Both the position numbers and the translations under genes were made by a program. DNA of 36,913 nt from Pseudomonadota bacterium (GTDB taxonomy: Bacteria > Desulfobacterota > Syntrophorhabdia > Syntrophorhabdales > Syntrophorhabdaceae), in the NCBI GenBank assembly GCA_026388245.1, contig JAPLKD010000270.1, positions 1 to 36,913 on the forward strand, written 5' to 3'. This document shows, piece by piece, positions 17,702 to 24,896 of the stretch. The notes beneath the pieces were generated by a model. The model ran no database searches. It worked only from the letters and a program-made list of their open reading frames with translations, and was not told the DNA's origin. The stretch's first letter is position 1. Each line of letters starts with the position of its first letter.

Positions 17702-18514
17702 TCAATCCGTGAACGCCTTTAGTCCTTGAAAGGTTGTAGTTTTTCCCCTCAAGTTAGCGATCTTCTTGTTGTATTGGTTGCGATATGCTTCTGCCAGATC
17801 TAATATTTCTCTATCGCTTGTAGACAGTATCTGACATTTTAACAGCCAGAATGCAACGCCTCCCTGGCAAAGTTTAAGTACCTCTTTGTCATCGGTGGTC
17901 CAGCCGGTTTTATCTGAATTCTTTGCAAGATTAAGCGCAACGCGACCATGTTGAAGGGAAAGTACCTCTTTGTCGTTAGTTGTCCAGCCGGTTTTATCTG
18001 AATTCTTTGCAAACTCCAATGCAATAGTGTTGTTAATGTAACTGTAACTGTATTTTTTTAGCATGAGTATCTCTTTAACATTAGTTGTCCAGCCGGTTAA
18101 AACTGAAGTTTTTGCAAGTTCACGCGCAACATCCCACTGGCAAAGCTTAAGTATCTCTTTGTCATCGGTGGTCCAGCCGTTTTTACCTGAATTCTTTGCC
18201 AGCTCAAGTGCAACTTTCCCATCACAAAAAGAAAGTATCTCTTTATCATTAGTTGTCCAGTGTGTAATTCCTGAGTCAATCGCTAAATAATAAGCTATGT
18301 TTTGGTGTTTCTTTAACACATCAATATCGCTGGTTTTCCAACCATTCATGCAAGAAAAATATGCGAGACAAAGGTAAATATCAACAACATCGACACACTT
18401 ATGACTTGCAAAATCTGCCGTGGGCTCATAGCCAGAGCTAACAAATTTTGCAATGAGACGAGCAAAGTCTTGATCACCGTAAAATTTTTCGAGAATACCT
18501 TCTCTGAACGACAA
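17702..18514 (-). CDS. Protein of 28-residue GWTT-DKEIL-ALELAK repeats, unknown function
   Basis: A 270-residue soluble protein. From about residue 56 it consists of some six tandem repeats of about 28 residues with consensus GWTTnDKEiLkLcqgdVAlELAKnSdK; the third has about 7 extra residues, and the first and last are degenerate. Each unit looks like two short helices joined by turns, so an alpha-solenoid (ankyrin- or DUF4116-like in style) binding partner protein or DNA is plausible. I know no family that matches. The start is a TTG at 18514 with GAGGTGAT just before it; the upstream gene's TGA lies in the same frame 6 bases before. It precedes the integrase by 10 bases, so it could affect integration or immunity, but this is a guess. 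Confidence 0.75.
   Translation of the reverse strand: MSFREGILEKFYGDQDFARLIAKFVSSGYEPTADFASHKCVDVVDIYLCLAYFSCMNGWKTSDIDVLKKHQNIAYYLAIDSGITHWTTNDKEILSFCDGKVALELAKNSGKNGWTTDDKEILKLCQWDVARELAKTSVLTGWTTNVKEILMLKKYSYSYINNTIALEFAKNSDKTGWTTNDKEVLSLQHGRVALNLAKNSDKTGWTTDDKEVLKLCQGGVAFWLLKCQILSTSDREILDLAEAYRNQYNKKIANLRGKTTTFQGLKAFTD
17898..18012. repeat. 84-bp direct DNA repeat within the repeat-protein gene
   Basis: A 31-base string starting GTCCAGCCGGTTTTATC is identical at 17898-17928 and 17982-18012, exactly 84 bases (28 codons) apart. Similar but diverged copies continue to about 18260. The identity of the last two units points to recent unit duplication and makes copy number likely to vary. Confidence 0.85.
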
Positions 18515-18520
18515 ATCACC

Positions 18521-18724
18521 TCATAAATCGTGTATCTCTTTGATTACATCACGTACTTCATGTTCATACTTATTTCTCGCAGTGCGCATGGCAATCTCAT
18601 AGAGAAAATGGTAATGACGCTGATTGCTATAGGTTTGGTTATGTTCTCCATGTTCGGTGTGTTTTTTGGATAGAGTCAGTTCGTGTTCGAGTTTTTTGTG
18701 ATTGGCTTTGTATAGAGCAAGCAT
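18521..18724 (-). CDS. Small hypothetical protein, His/Glu/Lys-rich
   Basis: A 67-residue charged, mostly helical protein with no recognised family; it has many His residues (HTEHGEHN, RHYHF) and ends VRDVIKEIHDL. The ATG follows an excellent ribosome binding site (AAAGGAG), which supports it as a real gene. It is the first gene of the leftward unit with the repeat protein and integrase. Its TGA is in the same frame as the next gene, only two sense codons (GGT GAT) before that gene's TTG start. The two could be one ancestral gene split by the stop, or a coupled pair. Confidence 0.65.
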   Translation of the reverse strand: MLALYKANHKKLEHELTLSKKHTEHGEHNQTYSNQRHYHFLYEIAMRTARNKYEHEVRDVIKEIHDL

Positions 18725-18781
18725 AGAAATCTCCTTTTATTTTTAAATTTCGTTCACAAAATTTTTTTAGTCCCATATTAA

Positions 18782-18870
18782 ATGTATTACTACCGACATG
18801 ATAAATATGTTGATGCAATCAGGAAGTAATACATATTCATAGATAATAACCAGTAGGTCTATCCGAAAAA
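18782..18870. promoter_or_regulatory. Divergent operator/promoter region, leader copy 1
   Basis: Between the leftward (integrase) and rightward (ArdC) units. AGTAATACAT reads on the plus strand at 18825-18834 and on the minus strand at 18791-18782, one box facing each unit. The plus-strand box continues into CAGTAGGTCTATCCGAAAA (18851-18869), which is also found in the two downstream leaders. This looks like the element's master control region, with a shared binding protein; that protein is not identified. Confidence 0.6.
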
Positions 18871-18979
18871 AATCAATCAACTACTCAACTATCCCGCGGC
18901 AGAACTGAGAGGATTGTAAACGATTCAAATCAAAACCCAAAAACCATTCAGGAAAAAACTATCAAAAAAAGGAGGACAT

Positions 18980-19873
18980 ATGTCCGTATACGAAATCATC
19001 ACAGACAAAATTATTGCAGCACTCGAAAAAGGCGTTGTTCCGTGGAAAAAACCATTTTCTACAGGATTACCGCAGAATCTTGTCTCAAAAAAGGAGTACA
19101 GAGGCATCAACGTTTTATTGTTGATGTGTTCTCAATATTCGGCACCTTATTGGCTGACCTTCAAACAGGCACAGTCGCTGGGTGGGAGCATTAAAAAAGG
19201 CGAAAAAGGGTCTCCGGTTGTATTGTTGAAGTTTACCGACTTTATCAAGAAGACGAAGGATAATGAGACAGAATTAACGGCAGAAGCAGGTTCGACGAAA
19301 ATTACAGGTTCAGCTTCAAAAGGTTCTAAGAGATATCCTTTATTACGCTACTACACGGTATTTAACGTGGAGCAGTGTGAAGCAATAACATATCCGACAC
19401 CTCAAAACATCGTTGCAGATATAGTCGAATGCGAAAACATTGTCGAAAAGACAAAATGTGTTATCCAAGACGGTGCAGAAGCGTACTATTCGCCTTGTTC
19501 AGATACCGTCACGGTGCCCAAAAAAGGATACTTCCAAAACATGGCGTCCTACTATTCCACGATGTTTCATGAATTGTCCCACTGGACGGGTCATCAGTCG
19601 AGACTCAACAGGGAAGGGGTGCAAAAGGTAAACTTCGGCAGCGAAGTGTACAGTAAAGAAGAGTTGATAGCCGAAATGGGTGCTGCATTTTTGTGCGCTC
19701 ATACCGGGATTGAAAACGATGCTACGGTTGGTAATTCATCTTCCTACATCGGTTCATGGCTTCGCAAGCTACAAGAGGACAAAAAGATGGTTATTTTCGC
19801 TGCTGCACAGGCTCAGAAGGCGGCGGAGTTCATCATCAAAGGGGATAACAATGAGAAAATTCGAGAAGATTAA
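18980..19873 (+). CDS. ArdC-like antirestriction protein (ssDNA-binding domain plus zincin)
   Basis: A 297-residue protein. The N-terminal ArdC/DUF1738-type domain (MSVYEIITDKIIAALEKGVVPWKKP..., to about residue 150) binds single-stranded DNA in characterised plasmid homologues. The C-terminal part is a zincin-like metallopeptidase with HELSH (about H197-H201) and a downstream Glu-rich segment EELIAEMGAAF providing the third ligand. Such proteins protect incoming DNA from restriction in plasmid conjugation, and are common on phages and islands. The ATG has a textbook AGGAGG site. It heads the rightward operon just behind the divergent control region, consistent with early expression on entry. 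Confidence 0.9.
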   Translation: MSVYEIITDKIIAALEKGVVPWKKPFSTGLPQNLVSKKEYRGINVLLLMCSQYSAPYWLTFKQAQSLGGSIKKGEKGSPVVLLKFTDFIKKTKDNETELTAEAGSTKITGSASKGSKRYPLLRYYTVFNVEQCEAITYPTPQNIVADIVECENIVEKTKCVIQDGAEAYYSPCSDTVTVPKKGYFQNMASYYSTMFHELSHWTGHQSRLNREGVQKVNFGSEVYSKEELIAEMGAAFLCAHTGIENDATVGNSSSYIGSWLRKLQEDKKMVIFAAAQAQKAAEFIIKGDNNEKIRED

Positions 19874-19967
19874 GGAAGACACGCTATACCTTGTACTTGT
19901 GGTATCAGGGTTTGCCTATTTCGCCATAGGGATATTCTACAGGGCTTTTCAAATACCTTACGAATAA
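19851..19967 (+). CDS. 38-residue single-pass membrane peptide
   Basis: Starts inside the end of the ArdC gene (23-base overlap) with AAAGGGG upstream. After a charged N terminus (MRKFEKIKED) it has one hydrophobic helix (TLYLVLVVSGFAYFAIGIFY) and a short tail. Overlap, ribosome binding site and a clean membrane segment make it a likely real gene. Unknown function. Confidence 0.6.
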   Translation: MRKFEKIKEDTLYLVLVVSGFAYFAIGIFYRAFQIPYE

Positions 19968-19981
19968 GAGAGGATAAACGC

Positions 19982-20332
19982 ATGAGAAGGGTCAAAAAAT
20001 ATAAAATACTGAAGGAAGAAATATCTGAACAGGTTGCAGCAGGCCGATACAACCCTGCGCTTGTCCTTGATTATCAGAACAGAAGATACGAACTCGAAAA
20101 CGGATACAGCGACAAACTGACCATATTTGGATCGAAGGATACTGTATATGTGCTGGGTATCAATGGTCGCTTAGGATACGTATCGCTGACAGTTTTCGAT
20201 AAAGAAGAACAAGGGGTTATTGATAGCATTTTCCTTCAATCTGAGGAAGATATCAGGGGAACTCTCGGTCGCAACTTCGGCAAGATGAGAGAATTAACAA
20301 TAATAAAAAGGCTCACTGAATTTTTGAGCTGA
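19982..20332 (+). CDS. Hypothetical protein, 116 residues
   Basis: Unrecognised soluble protein in the rightward operon, 14 bases after the membrane peptide, with a GAGAGGA ribosome binding site. It has a basic helical N terminus (MRRVKKYKILKEEISEQ), then a beta-rich middle (DKLTIFGSKDTVYVLGINGRLGYVSL...) and a C-terminal helix. No metal motif or membrane segment. Real gene by context and packing. Confidence 0.65.
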   Translation: MRRVKKYKILKEEISEQVAAGRYNPALVLDYQNRRYELENGYSDKLTIFGSKDTVYVLGINGRLGYVSLTVFDKEEQGVIDSIFLQSEEDIRGTLGRNFGKMRELTIIKRLTEFLS

Positions 20333-20343
20333 AGGGAGAAAAC

Positions 20344-20595
20344 ATGAAAGGGTTTAAAAAAAGAGGATTGGCGATGTTGGGTGCGTACCACATAGAACGT
20401 TGCTACGGAGGGCCCGAAGAGGGCGGCTGGTGGCATGACTGGTGGTCGCATCTGGAGACCAGACTCGTTCCTATGAGTAAAGAGGAAGAGATAAAACAGG
20501 AACTCCACGAAAAATATCCTGACGATGGACGTTCGCTGGATTCAATTTTATCCACAGGTGAAACAGTGGTTATCCCTGAGAATCACGTCGGATAG
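20344..20595 (+). CDS. Hypothetical protein, 83 residues
   Basis: Unrecognised small protein starting 11 bases after the previous stop, with GAAGGGAG upstream. It contains an unusual Trp/Gly cluster (GGPEEGGWWHDWWSH) and a charged C-terminal half. It is the last gene before a strong terminator, closing the first rightward unit. Confidence 0.6.
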   Translation: MKGFKKRGLAMLGAYHIERCYGGPEEGGWWHDWWSHLETRLVPMSKEEEIKQELHEKYPDDGRSLDSILSTGETVVIPENHVG

Positions 20596-20640
20596 CACCG
20601 GACAAAACAAAGTCCGCGCTGGAGTTAAAAAACACCGTAA

Positions 20641-20670
20641 GCCCAGGGATTGAATTCCCTGGGCTTTTTT
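20641..20670 (+). terminator. Rho-independent terminator, copy A
   Basis: Stem GCCCAGGGA / TCCCTGGGC around a TTGAAT loop, followed directly by six T residues. It closes the ardC unit. Sequence and the preceding 24 bases are nearly identical to the terminator at 22326. Confidence 0.92.
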
Positions 20671-20752
20671 GTGGTACACGAGATGCGAAGTGATGACACC
20701 CCGTGAAGATCCTTACATAGGTTTTCTGCTCCGTTGCTAAACAGCCCACCAT

Positions 20753-20809
20753 AATCAAATAAGTAATACATAATCAAAATCTTCAGTAGGTTTATCCGAA
20801 AACATTCAA
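20753..20809 (+). promoter_or_regulatory. Conserved leader/operator, copy 2
   Basis: A block of about 56 bases, essentially identical to the one at 22364-22420 and related to 18820-18870. It contains AAGTAATACATAATC (with a -10-like CATAAT but no -35) and CAGTAGGTTTATCCGAAAA. It precedes the transglycosylase gene by about 40 bases. An activator- or element-specific promoter, or an RNA leader element, would both fit. Confidence 0.65.
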
Positions 20810-20847
20810 AAAACATTCAGAACAATTCAAATAAAGGGAGACGTTGA

Positions 20848-21261
20848 ATGTGTAAAATTCTAATAACACTGGCTTTCATCGGTATCTTTTGGGCGACAAC
20901 GGCACATACCCCCGCACACGTACACGTCAATCCTATCAATAATCAACTTATTCAAGCGGTGATACAAGTTGAATCCAGAGGCAATCCGAAAGCAATAAGC
21001 AAGAAAGGATCCCTCGGATTAATGCAGATACGTTTTTCAGTTTGGGGAAAGGAATTAAAGAAAGTAGGGATCATCAAGACAAGGCAAGACTTGTTTTGTC
21101 CTGAAAAGAATGTGTTAGCAGGAACGTATATTTTGACAAAATACCATCGGGCGTCAAAAGGCAACATGAGAAAAACTTTGAAAAAGTATTCAGGTAATGC
21201 AAAAGGCTACCACAATAAAATAATGGAGGCAACATGGAAGACAGAAGAGCGTACAGAGTAA
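20848..21261 (+). CDS. Secreted lytic transglycosylase (SLT domain)
   Basis: A 137-residue protein with an N-terminal signal or anchor (about residues 3-19) and a compact SLT/goose-lysozyme-type domain. The catalytic Glu lies in QVESRGNPKAIS (about E42), followed by the usual GSLGLMQI and a downstream AGTYIL ... YSGNAKGY region. It would cleave peptidoglycan glycan strands, as in virion-entry or conjugation-associated transglycosylases such as VirB1. Start has GGGAGA upstream. First gene of the second rightward unit. Its 3' end overlaps the next gene by 28 bases. Confidence 0.85.
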   Translation: MCKILITLAFIGIFWATTAHTPAHVHVNPINNQLIQAVIQVESRGNPKAISKKGSLGLMQIRFSVWGKELKKVGIIKTRQDLFCPEKNVLAGTYILTKYHRASKGNMRKTLKKYSGNAKGYHNKIMEATWKTEERTE

Positions 21262-21509
21262 ACGAATATGCGCCAGGGGGAGAGACTTTCAATCTGTGTC
21301 ATGACGAAAGGGTCGCACAGTATCTTAATGATAATGGTCATTTCGCACAGTTGAATGAGGACGGGGTCGGATTCATTGATATTCCGGTTACAGCCCTCGG
21401 AGAAATGTTAGGGTTTGCGGACAACGATCAGACAAGAAGTAACATCAAGGAAGACATAGCGTTCGCTGCAAGATGCGGAAAAGCATCTCTTCAATACGGT
21501 TGCTTCTAA
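21234..21509 (+). CDS. Hypothetical protein, paralogue of the gene at 22449
   Basis: A 91-residue soluble protein of no known family to me. It shares AYRVNE, GGETFNL, HDE, VAQYL, IPVT, ADNDQ and a C-terminal CF with the 22449 protein, over the full length. Starts inside the transglycosylase gene with GGAGG upstream. Presence of two copies in separate units of one element suggests a dosage-sensitive or diversifying role. Confidence 0.7.
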   Translation: MEDRRAYRVNEYAPGGETFNLCHDERVAQYLNDNGHFAQLNEDGVGFIDIPVTALGEMLGFADNDQTRSNIKEDIAFAARCGKASLQYGCF

Positions 21510-21522
21510 GGGAAGGTGAGAT

Positions 21523-21699
21523 ATGACAAAGCATACAATCGTATGTATACCAAAACCGTATTTCTATTGGTCAAATGAGTTTGGGTGGGGACACTACAGA
21601 GACGCGACTATTTTTACAGAAGATGAGACCAAAAGTTTACACCTACCACTGGAGGGGAGATGGCAGAAGGTAAACAATAAGGAGGAAGAAAATGCCTGA
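21523..21699 (+). CDS. Small hypothetical protein, 58 residues
   Basis: ATG at 21523 with AAGGTGAG upstream, 13 bases after the previous stop; it overlaps the next start by 8 bases. Aromatic-rich N terminus (PKPYFYWSNEFGWGHYRD) and acidic C terminus. No family recognised. Supported by tight packing and ribosome binding site. Confidence 0.55.
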   Translation: MTKHTIVCIPKPYFYWSNEFGWGHYRDATIFTEDETKSLHLPLEGRWQKVNNKEEENA

Positions 21700-21859
21700 A
21701 TTTCAGGTGGTATGGAAAATAGAGGTAAATGCAGAAAATGCAAAACATGCAGCTCAAATAGCGTTGGAATGCCAAGCTGAAGGAAGCACTGCCAGATTTT
21801 TTGAAGTTACTGATTTAGAATCTGGAGATAGCGTAAATGTAGATCTCTTGGAGGAGTGA
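21692..21859 (+). CDS. Small conserved mobile-element protein, 55 residues
   Basis: ATG at 21692 behind a strong AAGGAGG. The sequence MPEFQVVWKIEVNAENAKHAAQ... with a later FEV motif belongs to a type of small protein often seen on plasmids and islands, with a beta strand, an Ala-rich helix and a beta strand. Function is unknown. Last stop is one base before the next start. Confidence 0.65.
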   Translation: MPEFQVVWKIEVNAENAKHAAQIALECQAEGSTARFFEVTDLESGDSVNVDLLEE

Positions 21860-21860
21860 A

Positions 21861-22091
21861 TTGAAAAAACAGGATGAGTTATATTGTCCCAAATGTAAAA
21901 ACAATCCCACAACAATTTTTGAAAGGTATACAAAACCAATCGAAGAAAAAAGAGTTTGGGATGGGGAATGGTTTCAGATGGTTGAGTCAAATATAGACAG
22001 TGTGGAGTATGAAGAATTGTGTGCGGTGTGCAGAACCAAATTGACGTATCTTCCAGCAAAGGAAACAGACGCCCAGGTTCAACATCGATAG
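21861..22091 (+). CDS. Small zinc-ribbon protein
   Basis: A 76-residue protein with two CxxC knuckles (CPKC near residue 9 and CAVC near residue 54) that should bind one zinc. TTG start at 21861 is chosen for the GGAGGAG just upstream; no ATG alternative fits the first knuckle. Single-base gap from the previous gene. May bind nucleic acid or act as an adaptor; unknown. Confidence 0.6.
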   Translation: MKKQDELYCPKCKNNPTTIFERYTKPIEEKRVWDGEWFQMVESNIDSVEYEELCAVCRTKLTYLPAKETDAQVQHR

Positions 22092-22100
22092 GAGGCAGCA

Positions 22101-22298
22101 TTGATAAACGAACGCCTAGTGGAAACAGTTTTTGAGTCAGAAGCAACACAACGCTTACAAAAATTGAAAGCCCATATAACAGACTTCGAGAAGTCCAGAC
22201 TCAATACCAGATACATAGGAGTACCAGCGACAGGCGAACATTGCAAGGGATGGGTTAGGATAGTATGCATTAATGAAAGATGTATCCCTACTCTGTAA
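22101..22298 (+). CDS. Small hypothetical protein, 65 residues
   Basis: TTG start with AGGAGG upstream, 9 bases after the zinc-ribbon gene. Helical N-terminal half (ERLVETVFESEATQRLQKLKAHI) and two Cys near the end. Not recognised. Last gene before terminator copy B. Confidence 0.5.
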   Translation: MINERLVETVFESEATQRLQKLKAHITDFEKSRLNTRYIGVPATGEHCKGWVRIVCINERCIPTL

Positions 22299-22325
22299 GA
22301 CGCTGGAATTAAAAAAACATCGTAA

Positions 22326-22356
22326 GCCCAGGGATTTAATCCCTGGGCTTTTTTTT
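22326..22356 (+). terminator. Rho-independent terminator, copy B
   Basis: Stem GCCCAGGGAT / ATCCCTGGGC around a short loop, then eight T residues. Nearly identical to copy A at 20641, including upstream CGCTGGA and CGTAAG, so both derive from one duplicated module. Confidence 0.92.
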
Positions 22357-22363
22357 GTGGCGC

Positions 22364-22420
22364 AATCAAATAAGTAATACATAATCAAAATCTTCAGTAG
22401 GTTTATCCGAAAACATTCAA
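22364..22420 (+). promoter_or_regulatory. Conserved leader/operator, copy 3
   Basis: The same block as at 20753-20809, here starting only 7 bases after the terminator T-run, so any promoter must lie within or immediately after the terminator. Drives the unit 22449-30606 (replication and recombination genes). Confidence 0.65.
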
Positions 22421-22448
22421 TAAAAATCCAAATAATAAGGAGGCAACC

Positions 22449-22721
22449 ATGAGCATAAGAGCGTACAGAGTAAACGAAATCAAGCTTGGCGGAGAGACTT
22501 TTAATCTGTGGCATGACGAGAAGGTTGCACAGTATCTCGATGATAACGCGCATTTCGACAGTTTGAATGCGGATATGTGCGGTTTCATTGAAATTCCGGT
22601 TACATCATTCAGAGCAATGTTAAAGATTGCGGACAACGATCAGGTAAAAAGTAACATTAAGATCGACATAGCATTCGCGAAGAAAAATAAAAGAAACTAT
22701 CTTCGGTACGATTGCTTCTAA
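22449..22721 (+). CDS. Hypothetical protein, paralogue of the gene at 21234
   Basis: A 90-residue protein aligned end-to-end with the 91-residue protein at 21234, roughly half the residues being the same. Strong AAGGAGG before the ATG. It is the first gene behind leader copy 3, so leader, terminator and this gene look like parts of one duplicated block. Function unknown. Confidence 0.7.
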   Translation: MSIRAYRVNEIKLGGETFNLWHDEKVAQYLDDNAHFDSLNADMCGFIEIPVTSFRAMLKIADNDQVKSNIKIDIAFAKKNKRNYLRYDCF

Positions 22722-22733
22722 GGAGGTGTTGAG

Positions 22734-23628
22734 ATGGTACGATTCGACACACAACGCATTAAGCAGATAGATCTCATAAATTTCTGTGAGCAAAACGGTT
22801 TTCACGGGTACAAGCGTTGCGGGAACGGAGCATCATTCTTTTCGCCGTTCCGCGATGAAAAAGAACCATCGTTCCAGGTCAACTATTACAAAAATATATG
22901 GACATGGAAAGACTGGGGGTCTGGTGAATCGGGCGATATTATCAGTCTGGTTCAGGCACTTGATAATTGTTCATTCGCAGAGGCGTGTCAAAAGCTCAGC
23001 GAAAAAAACTACGAGTGCAGTACAAAGGCTTTACCATCAAAAACCAAACAAGAGGATGATGAAAAAACAGCGTGGGTCCGGAAAACCTATCTCAATCTCC
23101 TGAAACGTCCTTCCCTCACAAAGGTTCAAAAATACTTTGAGAGTAAGGGCGTGCATTATCATAAGGCAATGGGGGCGGTTATATACCGTGATCCCGAAGG
23201 ATGCGATTATGTAGGCATACCGCTGCCTGACCCGTTTAATATGGTGGGGCTGGAATGCCGCGGCTACTCAGAGAAAAAAAGGAAAACAATTTGGAAACAA
23301 AGCGCTATGGGTCCTGCGAAGAGATACCAAAAAGGTGCTTGTAGCTGAATCCATCCTCGATGCACTTGCCGGTGAAATCGTCTTGAATATGAAAAACGTT
23401 TCACTCGTTTCCATTAATGGAGTGGGGAATGCCGGGAAGTTCAAAAAATTGTATACCGAAATGCATCCGAAGGAAGTTTATCTCGCCCTGGACAATGATG
23501 AACCGGGGAAAAAGGCGAAAAAAGAAATCGAAGATTCGCTGCGCTGGAAATGGTGCAGTGTGAAAACCATCAGGGATCACGAGAGAGCAGGCGTGAAAGA
23601 TTTATACCGTCTGCTGGCAAATCAATAA
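22734..23628 (+). pseudogene. DNA primase (Zn-less CHC2-like plus Toprim), split by a +1 frameshift
   Basis: Together the two frames encode about 297 residues of a DnaG-like primase making RNA primers for element replication. N-terminal part: SPFRDEKEPSFQV ... WTWKDWGSGESGDIISLV matches the CHC2 zinc-finger domain but lacks the metal ligands, as in many mobile-element primases. C-terminal part: Toprim domain with VLVAESILDALAGE (catalytic Glu) and LALDNDEPG (Asp pair). The frame changes near a run of seven A (23274-23280): with six A, the reading would pass smoothly through KQFGNKALWVLRRDTKKVLVAES. The second frame taken alone would start at GTG 23335. It could be a mutation, a sequencing error or slippage-based expression. 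Confidence 0.8.
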
Positions 23629-23669
23629 AAACAATTCAAAGGCAACCTTCAAAACAACAAGGAGACCAT

Positions 23670-24896
23670 ATGAAAATACTCCACACGGGAGACCTGCACT
23701 TCGACAACCCGCCTCAGTTATTGGCAGAGATTGTCAAGTGCAGCAACCATCTGATAGGTGTCGCCATTGGTGAGCAACCGGACCTTATCGCTGTTGCAGG
23801 GGATACATTCCACGACAGCGTTGAACTTGGTTCTCCTGCCTCATTGGCGGCAATGAAATTTATTCAGCAATGCGCTGACATTGCCCCTGTTGTAGTCGTA
23901 AGGGGTACGACAACGCATGATGCAGAGGGCAGCGTAAATGCCCTTGCAAAACTCAAAGGGAAAAACAGCATATTCGTAACAGACAAGCCAGAGCAGGTAT
24001 ACCTGCTGGATTCCGGACAGTTTGTAACTAATTTAGCAACCTACGATAAGCCGGTTGCTCTCCTTTCACTATTGCCGTCAGTCACAAAGGCAAATGTTGT
24101 AAACGGAAATGGCAACGGCAACCAATCGACACAGAGGTCAAATGAACAGACCGCAGATTTGCTCAGAGATATTCTCGTGGCATGGGGAGAAGTAAACCAA
24201 TCAATAAGGTTATCCAGGGGGTCAACTTCCGGCATACCTGCAATCATGGTCGGTCACCTTACCGTAACGGGTTCTGTTCTTCCTACTGGTCACCAGATGA
24301 TTGGCAAAGAACTAGAGCTTACGGTAGGCGATCTGAGATTAGCCGGGGCAAATCTTGTTTGTCTCGGTCACATTCATAAATCACAATCGTGGAGAGAAAT
24401 AAGCTACTGCGGAAGCATCACGCGCCTTAATTACGGCGATGCGGGCGACCATAAGGGATTTTATATCCATGAATTATCTAAGCAGGAGCTCACCTCGCGT
24501 TTTATAGAAACTCCGGCAAGGGTAATGAGGGTAGTAAAGCCCATGAACGATATCCCGAGTACAGACGACCTTGGCGACATCGCAGCGGGCGACTGCGTAA
24601 AACTCTCATTCGAAATCAGCGAGGAAGACCTCGCAAAGGTAAACGAGGAAGCAATACGTCAGGCAGCGCTCGCAAAAGGGGCTGCAGAAATAAAAATAGA
24701 GAAGATCGTCGTGCCAAAGATCACTGTCAGGGCGGAGGGCATCAGCAGGCTCAAAAACGCCGAAGATAAGCTCAGAAAATGGGCTGAACTTACCGGCGTG
24801 GAGGTCAACGAAAATATGCTGAAAAAACTCTCAGACCTCGAAACAATCAATGACCCGGCGGACTATGCAAAACAATATACGGAGGCAACAACATGA
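23670..24896 (+). CDS. sbcD: SbcD/Mre11-like metallophosphoesterase nuclease
   Basis: A 408-residue calcineurin-like phosphoesterase, nuclease partner of the SbcC-like ATPase encoded next. Metal motifs: GDLHFD (D8, H10), AGDTFHD (D45), VRGTTTHD (H83; the usual GNHD motif here is RGTTTHD, a form I associate with phage-type SbcD), GHLTVTG, and LGHIHKSQ (about H234, H236). ATG at 23670 follows AAGGAGA; an upstream extension without homology is ignored. It overlaps the SbcC-like gene by 4 bases (ATGA). In an element it should process DNA ends for replication or recombination. Confidence 0.88.
   Translation: MKILHTGDLHFDNPPQLLAEIVKCSNHLIGVAIGEQPDLIAVAGDTFHDSVELGSPASLAAMKFIQQCADIAPVVVVRGTTTHDAEGSVNALAKLKGKNSIFVTDKPEQVYLLDSGQFVTNLATYDKPVALLSLLPSVTKANVVNGNGNGNQSTQRSNEQTADLLRDILVAWGEVNQSIRLSRGSTSGIPAIMVGHLTVTGSVLPTGHQMIGKELELTVGDLRLAGANLVCLGHIHKSQSWREISYCGSITRLNYGDAGDHKGFYIHELSKQELTSRFIETPARVMRVVKPMNDIPSTDDLGDIAAGDCVKLSFEISEEDLAKVNEEAIRQAALAKGAAEIKIEKIVVPKITVRAEGISRLKNAEDKLRKWAELTGVEVNENMLKKLSDLETINDPADYAKQYTEATT

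Noticed and set aside
17898..18260. CRISPR-like array
   Set aside because: The 84-bp periodic repeats lie in frame within one coding sequence and have no unique spacers of CRISPR size.
20641..22356. Terminator stems as extra att sites
   Set aside because: CAGGGATT...CCCTGGG resembles the tRNA T arm in attL, but both copies are perfect hairpins with T-runs after genes and lack the acceptor-stem part.
20625..22553. Minus-strand frames sharing FECFRINLLKILIMYYLFD
   Set aside because: They are reverse translations of the duplicated leader; the shared peptide only reflects the DNA repeat.
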